Shown here piece after piece: positions 53,687 through 62,754 of a DNA stretch of 64,000 bases (within the stretch, counting starts at the first letter, position 1; each line of letters begins with the position of its first letter). The notes beneath the pieces were generated by a model. It had not been told where the DNA came from. It made no database searches and worked only from the letters and a program-made list of their open reading frames with translations. The translations under genes and the position numbers were made by a program. The DNA lies in assembly GCA_964452915.1 (NCBI GenBank), contig CAYVNW010000004.1, forward strand, positions 26,224-90,223, given 5' to 3'. This stretch comes from Colivivens sp964452915. Lineage in GTDB: Bacteria; Bacteroidota; Bacteroidia; Bacteroidales; Bacteroidaceae.

Positions 53687-55594
53687 TCAGTCGTGTATGC
53701 TATCTGTACTTTCAAACTTATCTCTATAATAATTAATGAACGCTTGGTTTACAAGTCTGACGCCACCTGGTGTCGGATAGTTTCCACTGAAATACCAATC
53801 TCCAGGACTATTAGGGCAAGCATTATGTAATCCTTCAAGCGATTGGTAGACGATTTCTATTGGAGTCGTCATTCCCTCAGGTCTGAGCATTTCAACCATT
53901 TTAGCAGAAATCTCCTCGGGAGTAAACGGCTTATATATATCGGTAACATAATTCTGCATCTCACTCGCCGGAAGTTTAGTCTGGTCTACACACTTTCTGT
54001 AAATATCATGTATAGTTTGCCAATTACCTCGTTCTACATGCAACTCAATAGCCGCACGGAAAGCGATAAATTCTTCCATTCGCGCCATATCTATTCCATA
54101 ATAATCTGGATATCTTACCTGCGGACACGAACTGACAAGTACAATCTTCTTAGGATGTAAACGATCTAATATCCGCAATATACTTTCTTTCAAAGTCGTA
54201 CCTCTAACGATCGAATCATCTATTATAACGAGATTATCCTTGTAAGGTTCCAGTGATCCATATGTAATATCATAGACATGCGCAGCCAGATCGTTACGTG
54301 AATTGCCTTCAGTGATAAACGTTCTTAGTTTTATATCTTTGATTGCCACTTTCTCGCTTCGGACATAATTTTGCAGGATATCTCTGATTTCGCCTTTCGT
54401 CGGTTTATGGTTCTGAATCATCTTATATAGAGTGTCAACCTTATGTTCATTCATTTGCTTTTTAAAGCCGTCAAGCATTCCATAGAACGCCACTTCAGCT
54501 GTATTAGGGACGAAACTGAACACTGTGTGTTCGAGATCACCCTCGATTGCTTCTGATATTTTAGGGGTCAATTGTTCACCAAGAGCTTTTCGTTCACGAT
54601 ATATATCGCGGTCGGAACCGCGGCTAAAATATATTCGTTCAAAAGAACATGCACTAAATCGTTTTGCCGGTAATATTTGAGTAAGATTAACTTCACCATT
54701 CTTTTTTACCGTCAATGCCTGCCCGGGTTTAAGTTCATTTATTTGATCCGTCTCCAAGTCAAAAGCCGTTTGTATTACAGGCCGTTCGGATGTAACAACA
54801 AGTACTTCATCATCATGATACCAAAAAGCAGGACGTATGCCCCATGGATCGCGCATTGAGAACATCTCCCCACTGCCTGTGAATCCGCAAAGTACATAGC
54901 CGCCATCAAACAGAGGAGTTGAAGTTCGAAGTATATTTGTTATATCTATATTATCCTCTATATATTTTGTAATCTCTGCCCCATCAAGGTTCAACTCCTG
55001 TGCTTTTTGAAACATTCTTTCACTTTCCCTGTCCAAACGGTGTCCAATGAGTTCCAACATTATATATGTGTCGTTGTATATACGAGGATGCTGGCCTTTA
55101 GAAACAATTTCATTGAATACTTCATCGACATTGGTCAGATTAAAGTTGCCACACAAGCACAGGTTCTTTGCTCTCCAATTGTTTCGGCGAAGGAAAGGAT
55201 GCACATATGCCAGTCCACTCTTTCCGGTAGTTGAATATCTCAGATGCCCCATGTATATCTCGCCAGCAAACGGGATATATCTCTCTGCATAATTGGCGTC
55301 CGCTATTTGTTCTGCAGTAAGGCTTTTAAATTTGCCTTGCACTGTTTGGAAGATCTCCGTAATAGCTCCGCTTCCCAACGCTCGTTCACGAAACATATAT
55401 TCCTCACCAGGTTGGGCCGTCAGTTTGGCGCAGGCCAGTCCTGCTCCTTCCTGGCCTCTGTTGTGTTGTTTTTCCATGAGGAGGTACAACTTATTCAACC
55501 CATACATCCATGTGCCGTATTTCTCTTGATAATATTTTAAAGGCTTGAGCAATCGAATCATTGCCACGCCGCACTCATGTTTTAGCGGTTCCAT
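53687..55594 (-). CDS. PurF-like amidophosphoribosyltransferase family protein
   Basis: A 635-residue protein, longer than typical PurF (about 470-510). The N-terminal class II glutaminase starts MEPLKHECGVAMIRL with the nucleophile Cys8, and RGQEGAGLAC and FSMRDPWGIRPAFWYHDDEV follow. The phosphoribosyl site is NLVIIDDSIVRGTTLKES, the PRPP loop. Extra sequence of about 130 residues lies within and after the PRTase part (HDIYRKCVDQTKLPASEMQ). In Bacteroidetes this long form is kept beside other glutamine-dependent enzymes; whether it makes phosphoribosylamine is not certain from sequence. It has its own promoter and a structured leader. Confidence 0.85.
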   Translation of the reverse strand: MEPLKHECGVAMIRLLKPLKYYQEKYGTWMYGLNKLYLLMEKQHNRGQEGAGLACAKLTAQPGEEYMFRERALGSGAITEIFQTVQGKFKSLTAEQIADANYAERYIPFAGEIYMGHLRYSTTGKSGLAYVHPFLRRNNWRAKNLCLCGNFNLTNVDEVFNEIVSKGQHPRIYNDTYIMLELIGHRLDRESERMFQKAQELNLDGAEITKYIEDNIDITNILRTSTPLFDGGYVLCGFTGSGEMFSMRDPWGIRPAFWYHDDEVLVVTSERPVIQTAFDLETDQINELKPGQALTVKKNGEVNLTQILPAKRFSACSFERIYFSRGSDRDIYRERKALGEQLTPKISEAIEGDLEHTVFSFVPNTAEVAFYGMLDGFKKQMNEHKVDTLYKMIQNHKPTKGEIRDILQNYVRSEKVAIKDIKLRTFITEGNSRNDLAAHVYDITYGSLEPYKDNLVIIDDSIVRGTTLKESILRILDRLHPKKIVLVSSCPQVRYPDYYGIDMARMEEFIAFRAAIELHVERGNWQTIHDIYRKCVDQTKLPASEMQNYVTDIYKPFTPEEISAKMVEMLRPEGMTTPIEIVYQSLEGLHNACPNSPGDWYFSGNYPTPGGVRLVNQAFINYYRDKFESTDSIHD

Positions 55595-55640
55595 ACAAAG
55601 AATCCTGAATTTTTATTTTATATGTTTGTATTGTTATTCC

Positions 55641-55710
55641 TAAAAACCAAAAGGCACCACAGAGTATGCCTATAAAAGAAGAGAGACTGATAACCTTTCG
55701 GAAATCAGTC
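55641..55710 (-). promoter_or_regulatory. Two hairpins in the leader of the PurF-like gene
   Basis: On the minus strand GACTGAT...ATCAGTC (55710-55685) with an inner CC-GAAA-GG closes a stem followed by TCTCTTCTTTTA. A second stem AGGCAT/GTGCCT (55671-55652) is followed by TTTGGTTTTT. Both lie between the promoter and the ATG at 55594 and may be attenuators; a short open frame of 10 codons starts at 55755, but its codons are not informative. Confidence 0.5.
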
Positions 55711-55774
55711 CCCAAATCCAAACTATATGTATGTACAACTTTTTAAAAGTACCATATACTGTCTTTTGATGTTG

Positions 55775-55805
55775 CAAAGATACTGCTTTAATTCTTATTC
55801 GCAAA
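55775..55805 (-). promoter_or_regulatory. Promoter of the PurF-like gene and pyrG
   Basis: Minus-strand -33 TTTG (55805-55802) and -7 TATCTTTG (55782-55775) with a 19-base spacer. The leader is about 175 bases long. From 55806 to 56019 no further gene or clear site is seen, apart from a 5-bp hairpin CTGTC-GACAG near 55985-55999. Confidence 0.8.
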
Positions 55806-56019
55806 CAAATTCTGTGTTTTTTTAAGTTGCGGTGTGTGTTTTTTCGAGAATTTTTCTGCATAACAATTATCGCAAACAATGAGCAGATGTTATGCTAGAC
55901 AACTTAAATGGCATTAGCCACTCATCCATTCTCTCATCATTACATCATATCCAACGGTTGTTGTTAAACCAAAAAGCGTTCAATCTGTCAAAAAGACAGA
56001 CGTATCAAACTATTTTTCT

Positions 56020-57381
56020 ATGAAGAGAGAGATTATTATTACAGCATTACTTGCATGTTCTTTATTTACGGACACTGCTTATGCACAGTCCGGAGATCAC
56101 ACTGACAAGAACAGTCAGGCTGGACAAAGGGACACCACTATAACTTATAACAGCCAAAAGGAACGCCCCGAAAGGATGGACGACAATAGGCATCAACATG
56201 ATCGTGGCAACAGACATGGAGGAGGACGACCGGGAAACAAAAATGTGCTGAAACTTGGAAAGGTAAGTACTACAGGCTATGGTCAGACTGAAGGGACACA
56301 AACAATCGCTGACACCCTTTTTACAGGCACCGGTGAGGATGAAAATGTAATACAGGTAATTGGCGGAACCTTTACAATGAACAATTGTAGAATTGAGAAA
56401 TTAGAAGGCAATACAAATAGCGGTGACGGCAGCAGTTTCTATGGCACCAACTCTGCATTATGTACCAATACAGGTGGTACTATCAATATGAATGGAGGCA
56501 CTATTTCAACTGACGCAAAAGGAGCAAATGCAGTCGTTGCCTATGGTGGCACCGTGAATATAAAAGACGTTACCATACGCAACAAGCAAGATATGTCACG
56601 AGGCATTCATGCAACAGGAGGTGGCACTATCAACGCAAGTAACTTAGACATACGTACAGAAGGAACAAGCAGTTCTGTGATAGCGACCGACCGAGGAGGA
56701 GGAAATGTTACAGTCAATGGCGGTAAGTACTGGACTTCCGGCATACATTCAGCTGTTGCTTACTCGACAGGGAACATTACGCTCAACAGCGTATGGGGAG
56801 AGAGTACACAAGGAGAAATAGGAGTTATCGAAGGAGACAACGAACTTACCTATAACGATTGCGACATAACATCGGGTAGTAAAAAACGTGCTCTTATGAT
56901 ATTGCAAAGTGGTTCCGGCGATGCATTAGGGTACAACGGCAAAATTACGATAAACCGTGGGACAATGACTGTCAAAGAAGCATCAACTCCATTCTGCGAG
57001 ATACCTACACGCATGACAGGCACACTTACACTTAATGATGTTATAATATCCAACCCAAGTAAAGTGTTGATGTTTGTTGACTACAACACACAATGGAAAA
57101 CGCAAGGAGGTACAGGCAATTTAATTCTTACTACAGATAAGAACTGGAATTATGAGGGTGATGTCAAAGCTGACAATACAGGAACCATAAACGTAAAGGT
57201 TGAGAACGGTGTTACATGGAGGGGTGCAATCAATCCGGACAATAATGCCAAAGCCGCAAATATTGAAGTAATTGGCACTTGGGAACTTACAGCCGACAGC
57301 TATGTAGACACATTAACCAAAGGCAGAGGAGCCGTTATCAATCAAAACGAATATAAGCTAACAGTCAAGAAGGGATTATAA
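56020..57381 (+). CDS. Secreted beta-helix (right-handed parallel) repeat protein
   Basis: A 453-residue protein with a signal peptide (MKREIIITALLACSLFTDTAYAQ). A polar, His/Gly/Arg-rich linker (RHQHDRGNRHGGGRPGN) follows at about residues 57-73. The rest is repetitive beta-helix sequence with periodic G-G-T and N-x-x-I patterns (IQVIGGTFTMNNCRIEKL, GGTINMNGGTISTDAKGANAVVAYGGTVNIKDVTIRN). Such folds occur in adhesins, pectate-lyase-like enzymes and surface proteins; no catalytic signature is visible. The C-terminus has no T9SS motif. Likely exported to the periplasm or surface, exact function unknown. It stands alone on the plus strand. Confidence 0.75.
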   Translation: MKREIIITALLACSLFTDTAYAQSGDHTDKNSQAGQRDTTITYNSQKERPERMDDNRHQHDRGNRHGGGRPGNKNVLKLGKVSTTGYGQTEGTQTIADTLFTGTGEDENVIQVIGGTFTMNNCRIEKLEGNTNSGDGSSFYGTNSALCTNTGGTINMNGGTISTDAKGANAVVAYGGTVNIKDVTIRNKQDMSRGIHATGGGTINASNLDIRTEGTSSSVIATDRGGGNVTVNGGKYWTSGIHSAVAYSTGNITLNSVWGESTQGEIGVIEGDNELTYNDCDITSGSKKRALMILQSGSGDALGYNGKITINRGTMTVKEASTPFCEIPTRMTGTLTLNDVIISNPSKVLMFVDYNTQWKTQGGTGNLILTTDKNWNYEGDVKADNTGTINVKVENGVTWRGAINPDNNAKAANIEVIGTWELTADSYVDTLTKGRGAVINQNEYKLTVKKGL

Positions 57382-57435
57382 GAACGTTTTGCATTAACAC
57401 ACATAATGGCAGGATACACACTATCTATTATTGTT

Positions 57436-58218
57436 CTATGATTGTTTTTTAGCTTCCTCCCACAGATCATCCATTTCCTGTAGTGTAAGTTCGTGGATTT
57501 CCTTGCCTTGGGTCTTGGCCGCAAGCTCCACATATGTAAAACGTTTAATGAATTTGGCGTTAGTGTATTCAAGCGCCGTATCGGGATTGATGTGATAGAG
57601 TCGGGCAACGTTTATAAGACTGAACATAATGTCACCAAACTCACGAGTTGCCTTATCTTTGTCCATATTCGCAATTTCTGCCTCAAACTCATTTATTTCC
57701 TCCTTTACTTTTCCCCACACGTCTTCCTTATGCTGCCAGTCGAAGCCCACATTACTTGCTTTTTCCTGTATACGTTCAGCCTTTATCACAGACGGGAGTG
57801 AGACAGGGACTCCGCCAAGAATGGTTTTATTCCCGTCTTTTTCATGTGTCTTCAGTTGTTCCCAGTTCTGTAATACTTGTTCCGAATTGTCTGCTTTTAC
57901 ATTTCCATAGACATGAGGATGGCGGTATATGAGTTTATCACACAACTTGTTGCACACGTCGGCAATATCAAACTCTTCCTTTTCGCTACCGATTTTTGAG
58001 TAGAATACGACATGAAGCAGTACGTCGCCTAATTCCTTGCATATATTCAAATTGTCTTCTCTCAGCAGTGCGTCCGACAATTCATACACTTCCTCAATAG
58101 TGTTTGGGCGCAATGACTGATTTGTTTGTTTCCTGTCCCATGGGCATTTCTCGCGCAATGTGTCCATCACATCGAGCAACCGGCTGAATGCCTGTAATTT
58201 TTCTTCTTTTGTATGCAT
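57436..58218 (-). CDS. mazG: Nucleoside triphosphate pyrophosphohydrolase MazG
   Basis: A 260-residue house-cleaning enzyme that hydrolyses (non-canonical) NTPs to NMP and pyrophosphate. The metal motif of the first MazG domain is RPNTIEEVYELSDALL with ELGDVLLHVVFYSKIG, and the second domain has EINEFEAEIAN...EFGDIMFSLINVARL. KCPWDRKQTNQSL near the N-terminus is the usual family start. Length matches E. coli MazG (263). It is 68 bp downstream of rsmE on the same strand. Confidence 0.95.
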   Translation of the reverse strand: MHTKEEKLQAFSRLLDVMDTLREKCPWDRKQTNQSLRPNTIEEVYELSDALLREDNLNICKELGDVLLHVVFYSKIGSEKEEFDIADVCNKLCDKLIYRHPHVYGNVKADNSEQVLQNWEQLKTHEKDGNKTILGGVPVSLPSVIKAERIQEKASNVGFDWQHKEDVWGKVKEEINEFEAEIANMDKDKATREFGDIMFSLINVARLYHINPDTALEYTNAKFIKRFTYVELAAKTQGKEIHELTLQEMDDLWEEAKKQS

Positions 58219-58286
58219 TTTATATTTGTTTTCTTATACCTTCATAAACAGACTTAAGCCATATTTAGTATCTGTTTTATATTATA

Positions 58287-58994
58287 CTATACCTCATTTT
58301 TAATATGCATAAGGTGTACAGCCGCTAATGCTGCTGTTTCCGTACGCAAACGACTCTTTCCAAGACTCACAGAACGGAATCCCGCAACCTCAGCAGACCG
58401 CACTTCATCCAAACTGAAATCACCTTCAGGTCCCACCATCACAACAGTGTCCTCTCTTGTTACCAGACTGTCATAGAGTAACGGAAGATGCTCATCGTAA
58501 CAATGGCATATAAACTTTTGTCTTTCTTTCGCATGCGAAATAAAATTTTCAAATGATGTCATAGGATTAAGCGTAGGCAATTCTGATTTCCTGCTTTGCT
58601 TCATTGCAGACACAAGTATTCTCTCTATCCGATCATTTTTAACAACTTTCCGTTCTGAATACTTACAATCAAGGAATGTGAGTTCATTAAAACCTATCTC
58701 TGTTGCTTTCTCAGCAAACCATTCTGTTCGTTCGATATTCTTAGTTGGAGCCACTGCAATATGCAGGTGCGCCTTCCACTGACGCTCCTGCGGTAATGAT
58801 TCCACGATGCGGTATCTGCAACGCTTCTTATCTGCTTCTGTGATAACCGCTTGATAGAATGAACCTTTTCCATCCATCAAGAAAATCTCATCATTTTCCG
58901 TAAGTCGCAAGACACGCACAGCATGAATAGCTTCTTCATCGGGCAGCGACAGCGATTCAGGGTCAGGAGTATAAAAAAAACGGACTTCTTTCAT
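58287..58994 (-). CDS. rsmE: 16S rRNA m3U1498 methyltransferase
   Basis: A 235-residue SPOUT-fold enzyme. The N-terminal PUA-like part is followed by the knot region with MVGPEGDFSLDEV and SLGKSRLRTETAALAAVHL, the SAM-binding motif set of RsmE. It methylates U1498 of 16S rRNA at N3. The ATG overlaps the stop of the pncC-like gene (ATGA), so it is the fourth gene of the map-tsaD-pncC-rsmE operon. Confidence 0.95.
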   Translation of the reverse strand: MKEVRFFYTPDPESLSLPDEEAIHAVRVLRLTENDEIFLMDGKGSFYQAVITEADKKRCRYRIVESLPQERQWKAHLHIAVAPTKNIERTEWFAEKATEIGFNELTFLDCKYSERKVVKNDRIERILVSAMKQSRKSELPTLNPMTSFENFISHAKERQKFICHCYDEHLPLLYDSLVTREDTVVMVGPEGDFSLDEVRSAEVAGFRSVSLGKSRLRTETAALAAVHLMHIKNEV

Positions 58995-59479
58995 ACCATA
59001 TCATTATCCAAGAACGCAAGAAACAAATCGACAGCACGACGTGCCACATCATCTTGAATTTCATTGCGGCTCAGTCCATTACTCACCACCCTTTTAGTCA
59101 CATAATTATCCAATGAGCCGACTGATATATATACAGTCCCCACTGGATCTTCTTCCGTTCCGCCAGTCGGACCTGCATAGCCTGTAATCGTAATGGCATA
59201 ATCCGCCTCGAATAATCGGCATGCACACTCACGCATTGCATCAGCTGTCTGTGAACTGACTACACCATATGTGTCAATCACCTCACGTGGGACCTTCAGC
59301 ACCAGCTCCTTGATTTCTGTCTGATACGTTACGGCTCCGCCTCTGTAGTATTCGGAACTCCCTGGAACTGATGTCAACAAAGCGGCTATACGTCCGCCTG
59401 TACAACTTTCCGCTGTGCAAAGTGTTTTGCCTGCGGCAATCAACCTCTCTTGAATGTTTTTTTCAATAATAATGTTCAT
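58991..59479 (-). CDS. pncC: CinA C-terminal domain protein / NMN deamidase
   Basis: A 162-residue stand-alone C-terminal domain of CinA (PncC), which deamidates nicotinamide mononucleotide to recycle NAD. TAESCTGGRIAALLTSVPGSS carries the active-site Ser/Thr region, with GYAGPTGGTEEDPVGTVY near the end of the core. The N-terminal MoCF-like half of full CinA is absent. It overlaps tsaD and rsmE by 4 bases each, a tight operon. Confidence 0.92.
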   Translation of the reverse strand: MNIIIEKNIQERLIAAGKTLCTAESCTGGRIAALLTSVPGSSEYYRGGAVTYQTEIKELVLKVPREVIDTYGVVSSQTADAMRECACRLFEADYAITITGYAGPTGGTEEDPVGTVYISVGSLDNYVTKRVVSNGLSRNEIQDDVARRAVDLFLAFLDNDMV

Positions 59480-60510
59480 ACCATTCTTGCAAAAGCAGGT
59501 GCGTTAATATCACAAAAGTCTTTATCTTGGTATTTGAAGTAACCTGTAATACCTATCATAGCGGCATTGTCTGTTGTATAACTAAACTTTGGAATATAAA
59601 CAGTCCAGCCAAATTTTTTGGCATGTTCATGAAAGGCATTACGCAACCCATTGTTTGCTGATACCCCACCAGCAACAGCTACATGCTTGATTCCTGTATC
59701 CTTAACTGCCTTACGCAATTTCTTCATCAATATTTCAACGATAGTTTTTTCAAGCGATGCAGCCAAGTCCTCCTTATGATGACTTATAAAGTCTGGATCG
59801 TCTCTAAGCCAATCCCTTAGTGAGTAGAGGAAAGATGTCTTAAGTCCTGAAAAGCTATAGTCATAGCCTTGTATGTTCGGCCGTGCAAACTGATATGCGT
59901 CTGGATTACCTTGACGTGCGAGTTTGTCTATTATCGGTCCGCCTGGATAACCCAGTCCCATTACTTTTGCGCACTTGTCAATAGCCTCGCCGGCAGCATC
60001 ATCAATTGTCTGCCCCAAAATCGTCATGTCGTTGTATGCGTCGACTCGTACTATCTGGCTGTTTCCGCCACTAACCAGCAGACAGATAAACGGGAAAGGA
60101 GGCTGCGAATGATCATTTTCATTCTCACGAATAAAATGTGCGAGTACATGCCCTTGCAAATGGTTCACATCGATAAGAGGAATACCCATAGCACGTGCAA
60201 AACCTTTTGCAAAATTCACACCTACAAGCAAACTGCCCATCAACCCTGGTCCGCGCGTAAAAGCCACTGCAGACAGTTGATCCTTTGCCACATCCGCACG
60301 TTTTAACGCTTGATCCACTACCGGAACAATGTTTTGTTCGTGAGCGCGGCTTGCAAGTTCGGGGACTACTCCACCATAAGCTTCATGTACTGCCTGACTT
60401 GCCGTCACATTCGACAACAATATATCGTTCTTCAAAACCGCTGCTGACGTATCATCGCACGACGACTCGATGGCAAGTATATATACGTCCTTCTTTTTTT
60501 CGTCAATCAT
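59476..60510 (-). CDS. tsaD: tRNA threonylcarbamoyladenosine modification protein TsaD
   Basis: A 344-residue protein that transfers the threonylcarbamoyl group to A37 of ANN-decoding tRNAs. It begins ILAIESSCDDTSAAV; the metal motif is DVNHLQGHVLAH (HxxxH); the ATPase-fold parts are FICLLVSGGNSQIVRV, DDAAGEAIDKCAKVMGLGYPGGP and VAGGVSANNGLR. Complete length. The gene follows map with a single-base gap. Confidence 0.97.
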   Translation of the reverse strand: MIDEKKKDVYILAIESSCDDTSAAVLKNDILLSNVTASQAVHEAYGGVVPELASRAHEQNIVPVVDQALKRADVAKDQLSAVAFTRGPGLMGSLLVGVNFAKGFARAMGIPLIDVNHLQGHVLAHFIRENENDHSQPPFPFICLLVSGGNSQIVRVDAYNDMTILGQTIDDAAGEAIDKCAKVMGLGYPGGPIIDKLARQGNPDAYQFARPNIQGYDYSFSGLKTSFLYSLRDWLRDDPDFISHHKEDLAASLEKTIVEILMKKLRKAVKDTGIKHVAVAGGVSANNGLRNAFHEHAKKFGWTVYIPKFSYTTDNAAMIGITGYFKYQDKDFCDINAPAFARMV

Positions 60511-60511
60511 G

Positions 60512-61375
60512 TTAATGTGTCAATATTTCCAGCCCGTGTTCAGTCAGAAGAAATGTGTGTTCCCACTGTGCACTGTCACTATAATCCTCGGTGTAGACCG
60601 TCCATCCGTCCTGTTCATCAATGACGACCTCCCAATCACCGGCGTTGATCATAGGTTCGATTGTAAATACCATTCCTGGGACGAGCAACATTCCTGTACC
60701 CTTCTTCCCATAATGCTCCACATCGGGTTCTTCATGAAAAGCGTTTCCTACCCCATGCCCGCAAAGGTCACGTACAACGGTGAATCCATTTTTGTGTGCA
60801 TGCTTCGCTATTGCGTGCCCTAAATCACCTACAAACGTATAAGGTTTGCACACTTCCATGCCAACCTCAAGGCATTCTTTTGCTACACGCACCAATTTTT
60901 CCCGTTCGGGCGTTGTCTTGCCTATTATGAACATACGGCTTGCATCGGCATAATAACCATTGAGAATTGTCGTAACATCCACATTAACGATATCACCTTC
61001 CTTCAATATCTGCGTAGGACTCGGTATACCATGACATACTACATCATTTACCGACACGCACACACTTTTAGGGAAACCTTCATAATTTAAAGGTGCAGGT
61101 ATGGCTCCATGAGCTATCGTGAACTCGTGTACCATTGTGTTGATTTCTTCTGTCGACATACCGGCGTGTATATTCTCTGCCACCATGTCAAGAAGGGCTG
61201 TATTTATGACTCCCGACTTCCTAATGCCTTCTATCTGTTCGGGAGTCTTTATCAAATCTCGACTCGGGCACAACTTTCCTTTGTTTTGAAAAGCAAGGAT
61301 CTTTTTGTCCATCTCGGTAAGTGGCTGCCCCTTTACCGGATGCCAGTTTCTTGGATTCCTATTAAACATAATCAA
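60512..61375 (-). CDS. map: Type I methionine aminopeptidase
   Basis: A 287-residue metalloenzyme removing the N-terminal Met from new proteins. The five metal ligands are visible: Asp in NVDVTTI, Asp in YYADASR, His in CGHGVGNAFHE, Glu in FTIEPMI and Glu in QWEHTFLL. About 40 extra residues precede the catalytic domain (MFNRNPRNWHPVKGQPLTEM), somewhat longer than E. coli Map, as in other Bacteroidetes. It heads the map-tsaD-pncC-rsmE operon, with a -7 box at 61399-61406. Confidence 0.96.
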   Translation of the reverse strand: MIMFNRNPRNWHPVKGQPLTEMDKKILAFQNKGKLCPSRDLIKTPEQIEGIRKSGVINTALLDMVAENIHAGMSTEEINTMVHEFTIAHGAIPAPLNYEGFPKSVCVSVNDVVCHGIPSPTQILKEGDIVNVDVTTILNGYYADASRMFIIGKTTPEREKLVRVAKECLEVGMEVCKPYTFVGDLGHAIAKHAHKNGFTVVRDLCGHGVGNAFHEEPDVEHYGKKGTGMLLVPGMVFTIEPMINAGDWEVVIDEQDGWTVYTEDYSDSAQWEHTFLLTEHGLEILTH

Positions 61376-61398
61376 ATCCTCATTTTATATTTATCGTG

Positions 61399-61406
61399 CA
61401 AAATTA
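61399..61406 (-). promoter_or_regulatory. -7 element of the map operon
   Basis: TAATTTTG on the minus strand, 24 bp before the map start; no -33 TTTG at the expected place. Confidence 0.5.
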
Positions 61407-61450
61407 CTAAATAAATCCATACTTCGACCGCTTAATTCGTAATTAATCAT

Positions 61451-61458
61451 TACATTTG
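61451..61458 (+). promoter_or_regulatory. -7 element of the DUF4738-like gene
   Basis: TACATTTG on the plus strand, 24 bp before the ATG at 61482, divergent from the map promoter. Confidence 0.5.
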
Positions 61459-61481
61459 CATAAATAAAAGTAAATACACTT

Positions 61482-62075
61482 ATGAAACAATCGTTTTTGG
61501 GCGGCTTCACAGTAGTTCTGCTGATGCAGCTTTTCGCTTGTTCCGGAAACTCAACAAAGCAGGACAGTTCGGAACAAACCGACACTAACAACATTGAAGC
61601 GACTGACACCGTCAATTCTATGCATGAGTACAACCTTGACGGTACAGTGGAAGTTGGAGGAATACATTATAATTATGAATTCTCATTCAACAACGATAAG
61701 AGTCTACCCACTGTGACTACAGAGGAGGGACTTACTTATTACGATAACAACGTACGCCTATACATAACAAAAGGATCGGAACGGGTGTACGAGCACAAGT
61801 TTACCAAAGAGTTTTTCCGTGACCTGATTCCGGAAACAGACTATAAGCGTTCTGTCCTCGCCGGTTTTAATTTCAACTATATGCAAGAAGACCGTCACGA
61901 CCGTTTCTACTTTATCGCAGTAGTGGGCGATCCCGACGAGACCTCAGACATCAGTTATTCCATAGCCATTACCATCGATTCTAATGGAAACGTAACAAAA
62001 AAAATTGTAACAAGCATTGATGTAGAGCCTATCAACAACAATCTCAATAAAGATCCTGAAGAAAATGACGCATAA
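61482..62075 (+). CDS. DUF4738-like lipoprotein
   Basis: A 197-residue protein. The lipobox LMQLFAC is followed by SGNSTKQDSSEQTD, then a beta-rich domain with GGIHYNYEFSFNNDKSLPTVTTEEGLTYYDNNVRLYI and SDISYSIAITIDSNGNVTKKI. The profile resembles the DUF4738 family of Bacteroidales; this family name is from memory of the pattern. Function unknown. Its 3' end overlaps the SGNH hydrolase start by 11 bp. Confidence 0.7.
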   Translation: MKQSFLGGFTVVLLMQLFACSGNSTKQDSSEQTDTNNIEATDTVNSMHEYNLDGTVEVGGIHYNYEFSFNNDKSLPTVTTEEGLTYYDNNVRLYITKGSERVYEHKFTKEFFRDLIPETDYKRSVLAGFNFNYMQEDRHDRFYFIAVVGDPDETSDISYSIAITIDSNGNVTKKIVTSIDVEPINNNLNKDPEENDA

Positions 62076-62754
62076 ACTGCTATTCCATCATTTGAACTTA
62101 TTATGTTTGGTATGCCTGATAAGTTTGTGGAAGCTGCCCGCATTCTCCCAAACCAAGTCTGTATCTATCCTCGGCGACTCTTACAGCACTTTTGAAGGCT
62201 ACCTTAACCCTGATACCAATTTCATTTGGTATTATGACACTACCCCACGCAACAAGACAGATGTCACGCAGGTTACGGAAACCTGGTGGTATCAATTATT
62301 GAAAGAAAAGGGATACCGTCTGTGCACGAATAACTCATTCTCCGGATCTACCATCTGCAACACGGGTTACGGGAAGGCAGACTATAGCCAACGTTCGTTT
62401 ATAGCCCGTATGGACAATCTCGGCTGTCCGGATATAATCTATATCTTCGGAGCCACGAACGACAGTTGGGCTGGCTCACCTATTGGCGAGTACAAATATT
62501 CCGGCTGGACCACTGAAGATCTCCGATCTTTCCGACCGGCATTAGCTTATCTGCTTGACTACATGACAAAACGCTACATCAACAGCGAACTCCACTTCAT
62601 ACTTAACAACGAGCTGAAAGATGAAATTAACGAGTCGGTCGATTGCATTTGCAAACATTATGGAGTAGATGTAATCCGTCTGCATGATATTGACAAGCAA
62701 GGAGGGCATCCAACTATAAAGGGAATGAGAGCCATAGCGGAACAGTTAAAGTAA
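62065..62754 (+). CDS. Secreted SGNH/GDSL-family hydrolase
   Basis: A 229-residue protein with a signal peptide (HHLNLLCLVCLISLWKLPAFSQ). The SGNH blocks are present: SILGDSYSTFEG with Ser39, FGATNDSWAG with the Asn, and GGHPTIKGMRAIAEQL with the His near the C-terminus. It probably removes an acyl (often acetyl) group from a carbohydrate or lipid in the periplasm. Start overlaps the DUF4738-like gene by 11 bp, so they are co-translated. Confidence 0.88.
   Translation: MTHKLLFHHLNLLCLVCLISLWKLPAFSQTKSVSILGDSYSTFEGYLNPDTNFIWYYDTTPRNKTDVTQVTETWWYQLLKEKGYRLCTNNSFSGSTICNTGYGKADYSQRSFIARMDNLGCPDIIYIFGATNDSWAGSPIGEYKYSGWTTEDLRSFRPALAYLLDYMTKRYINSELHFILNNELKDEINESVDCICKHYGVDVIRLHDIDKQGGHPTIKGMRAIAEQLK

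Noticed and set aside
55670..55879. Minus-strand frame of 69 codons upstream of the PurF-like gene
   Set aside because: It starts upstream of the promoter and covers both the promoter and the hairpins; the protein has no family features.
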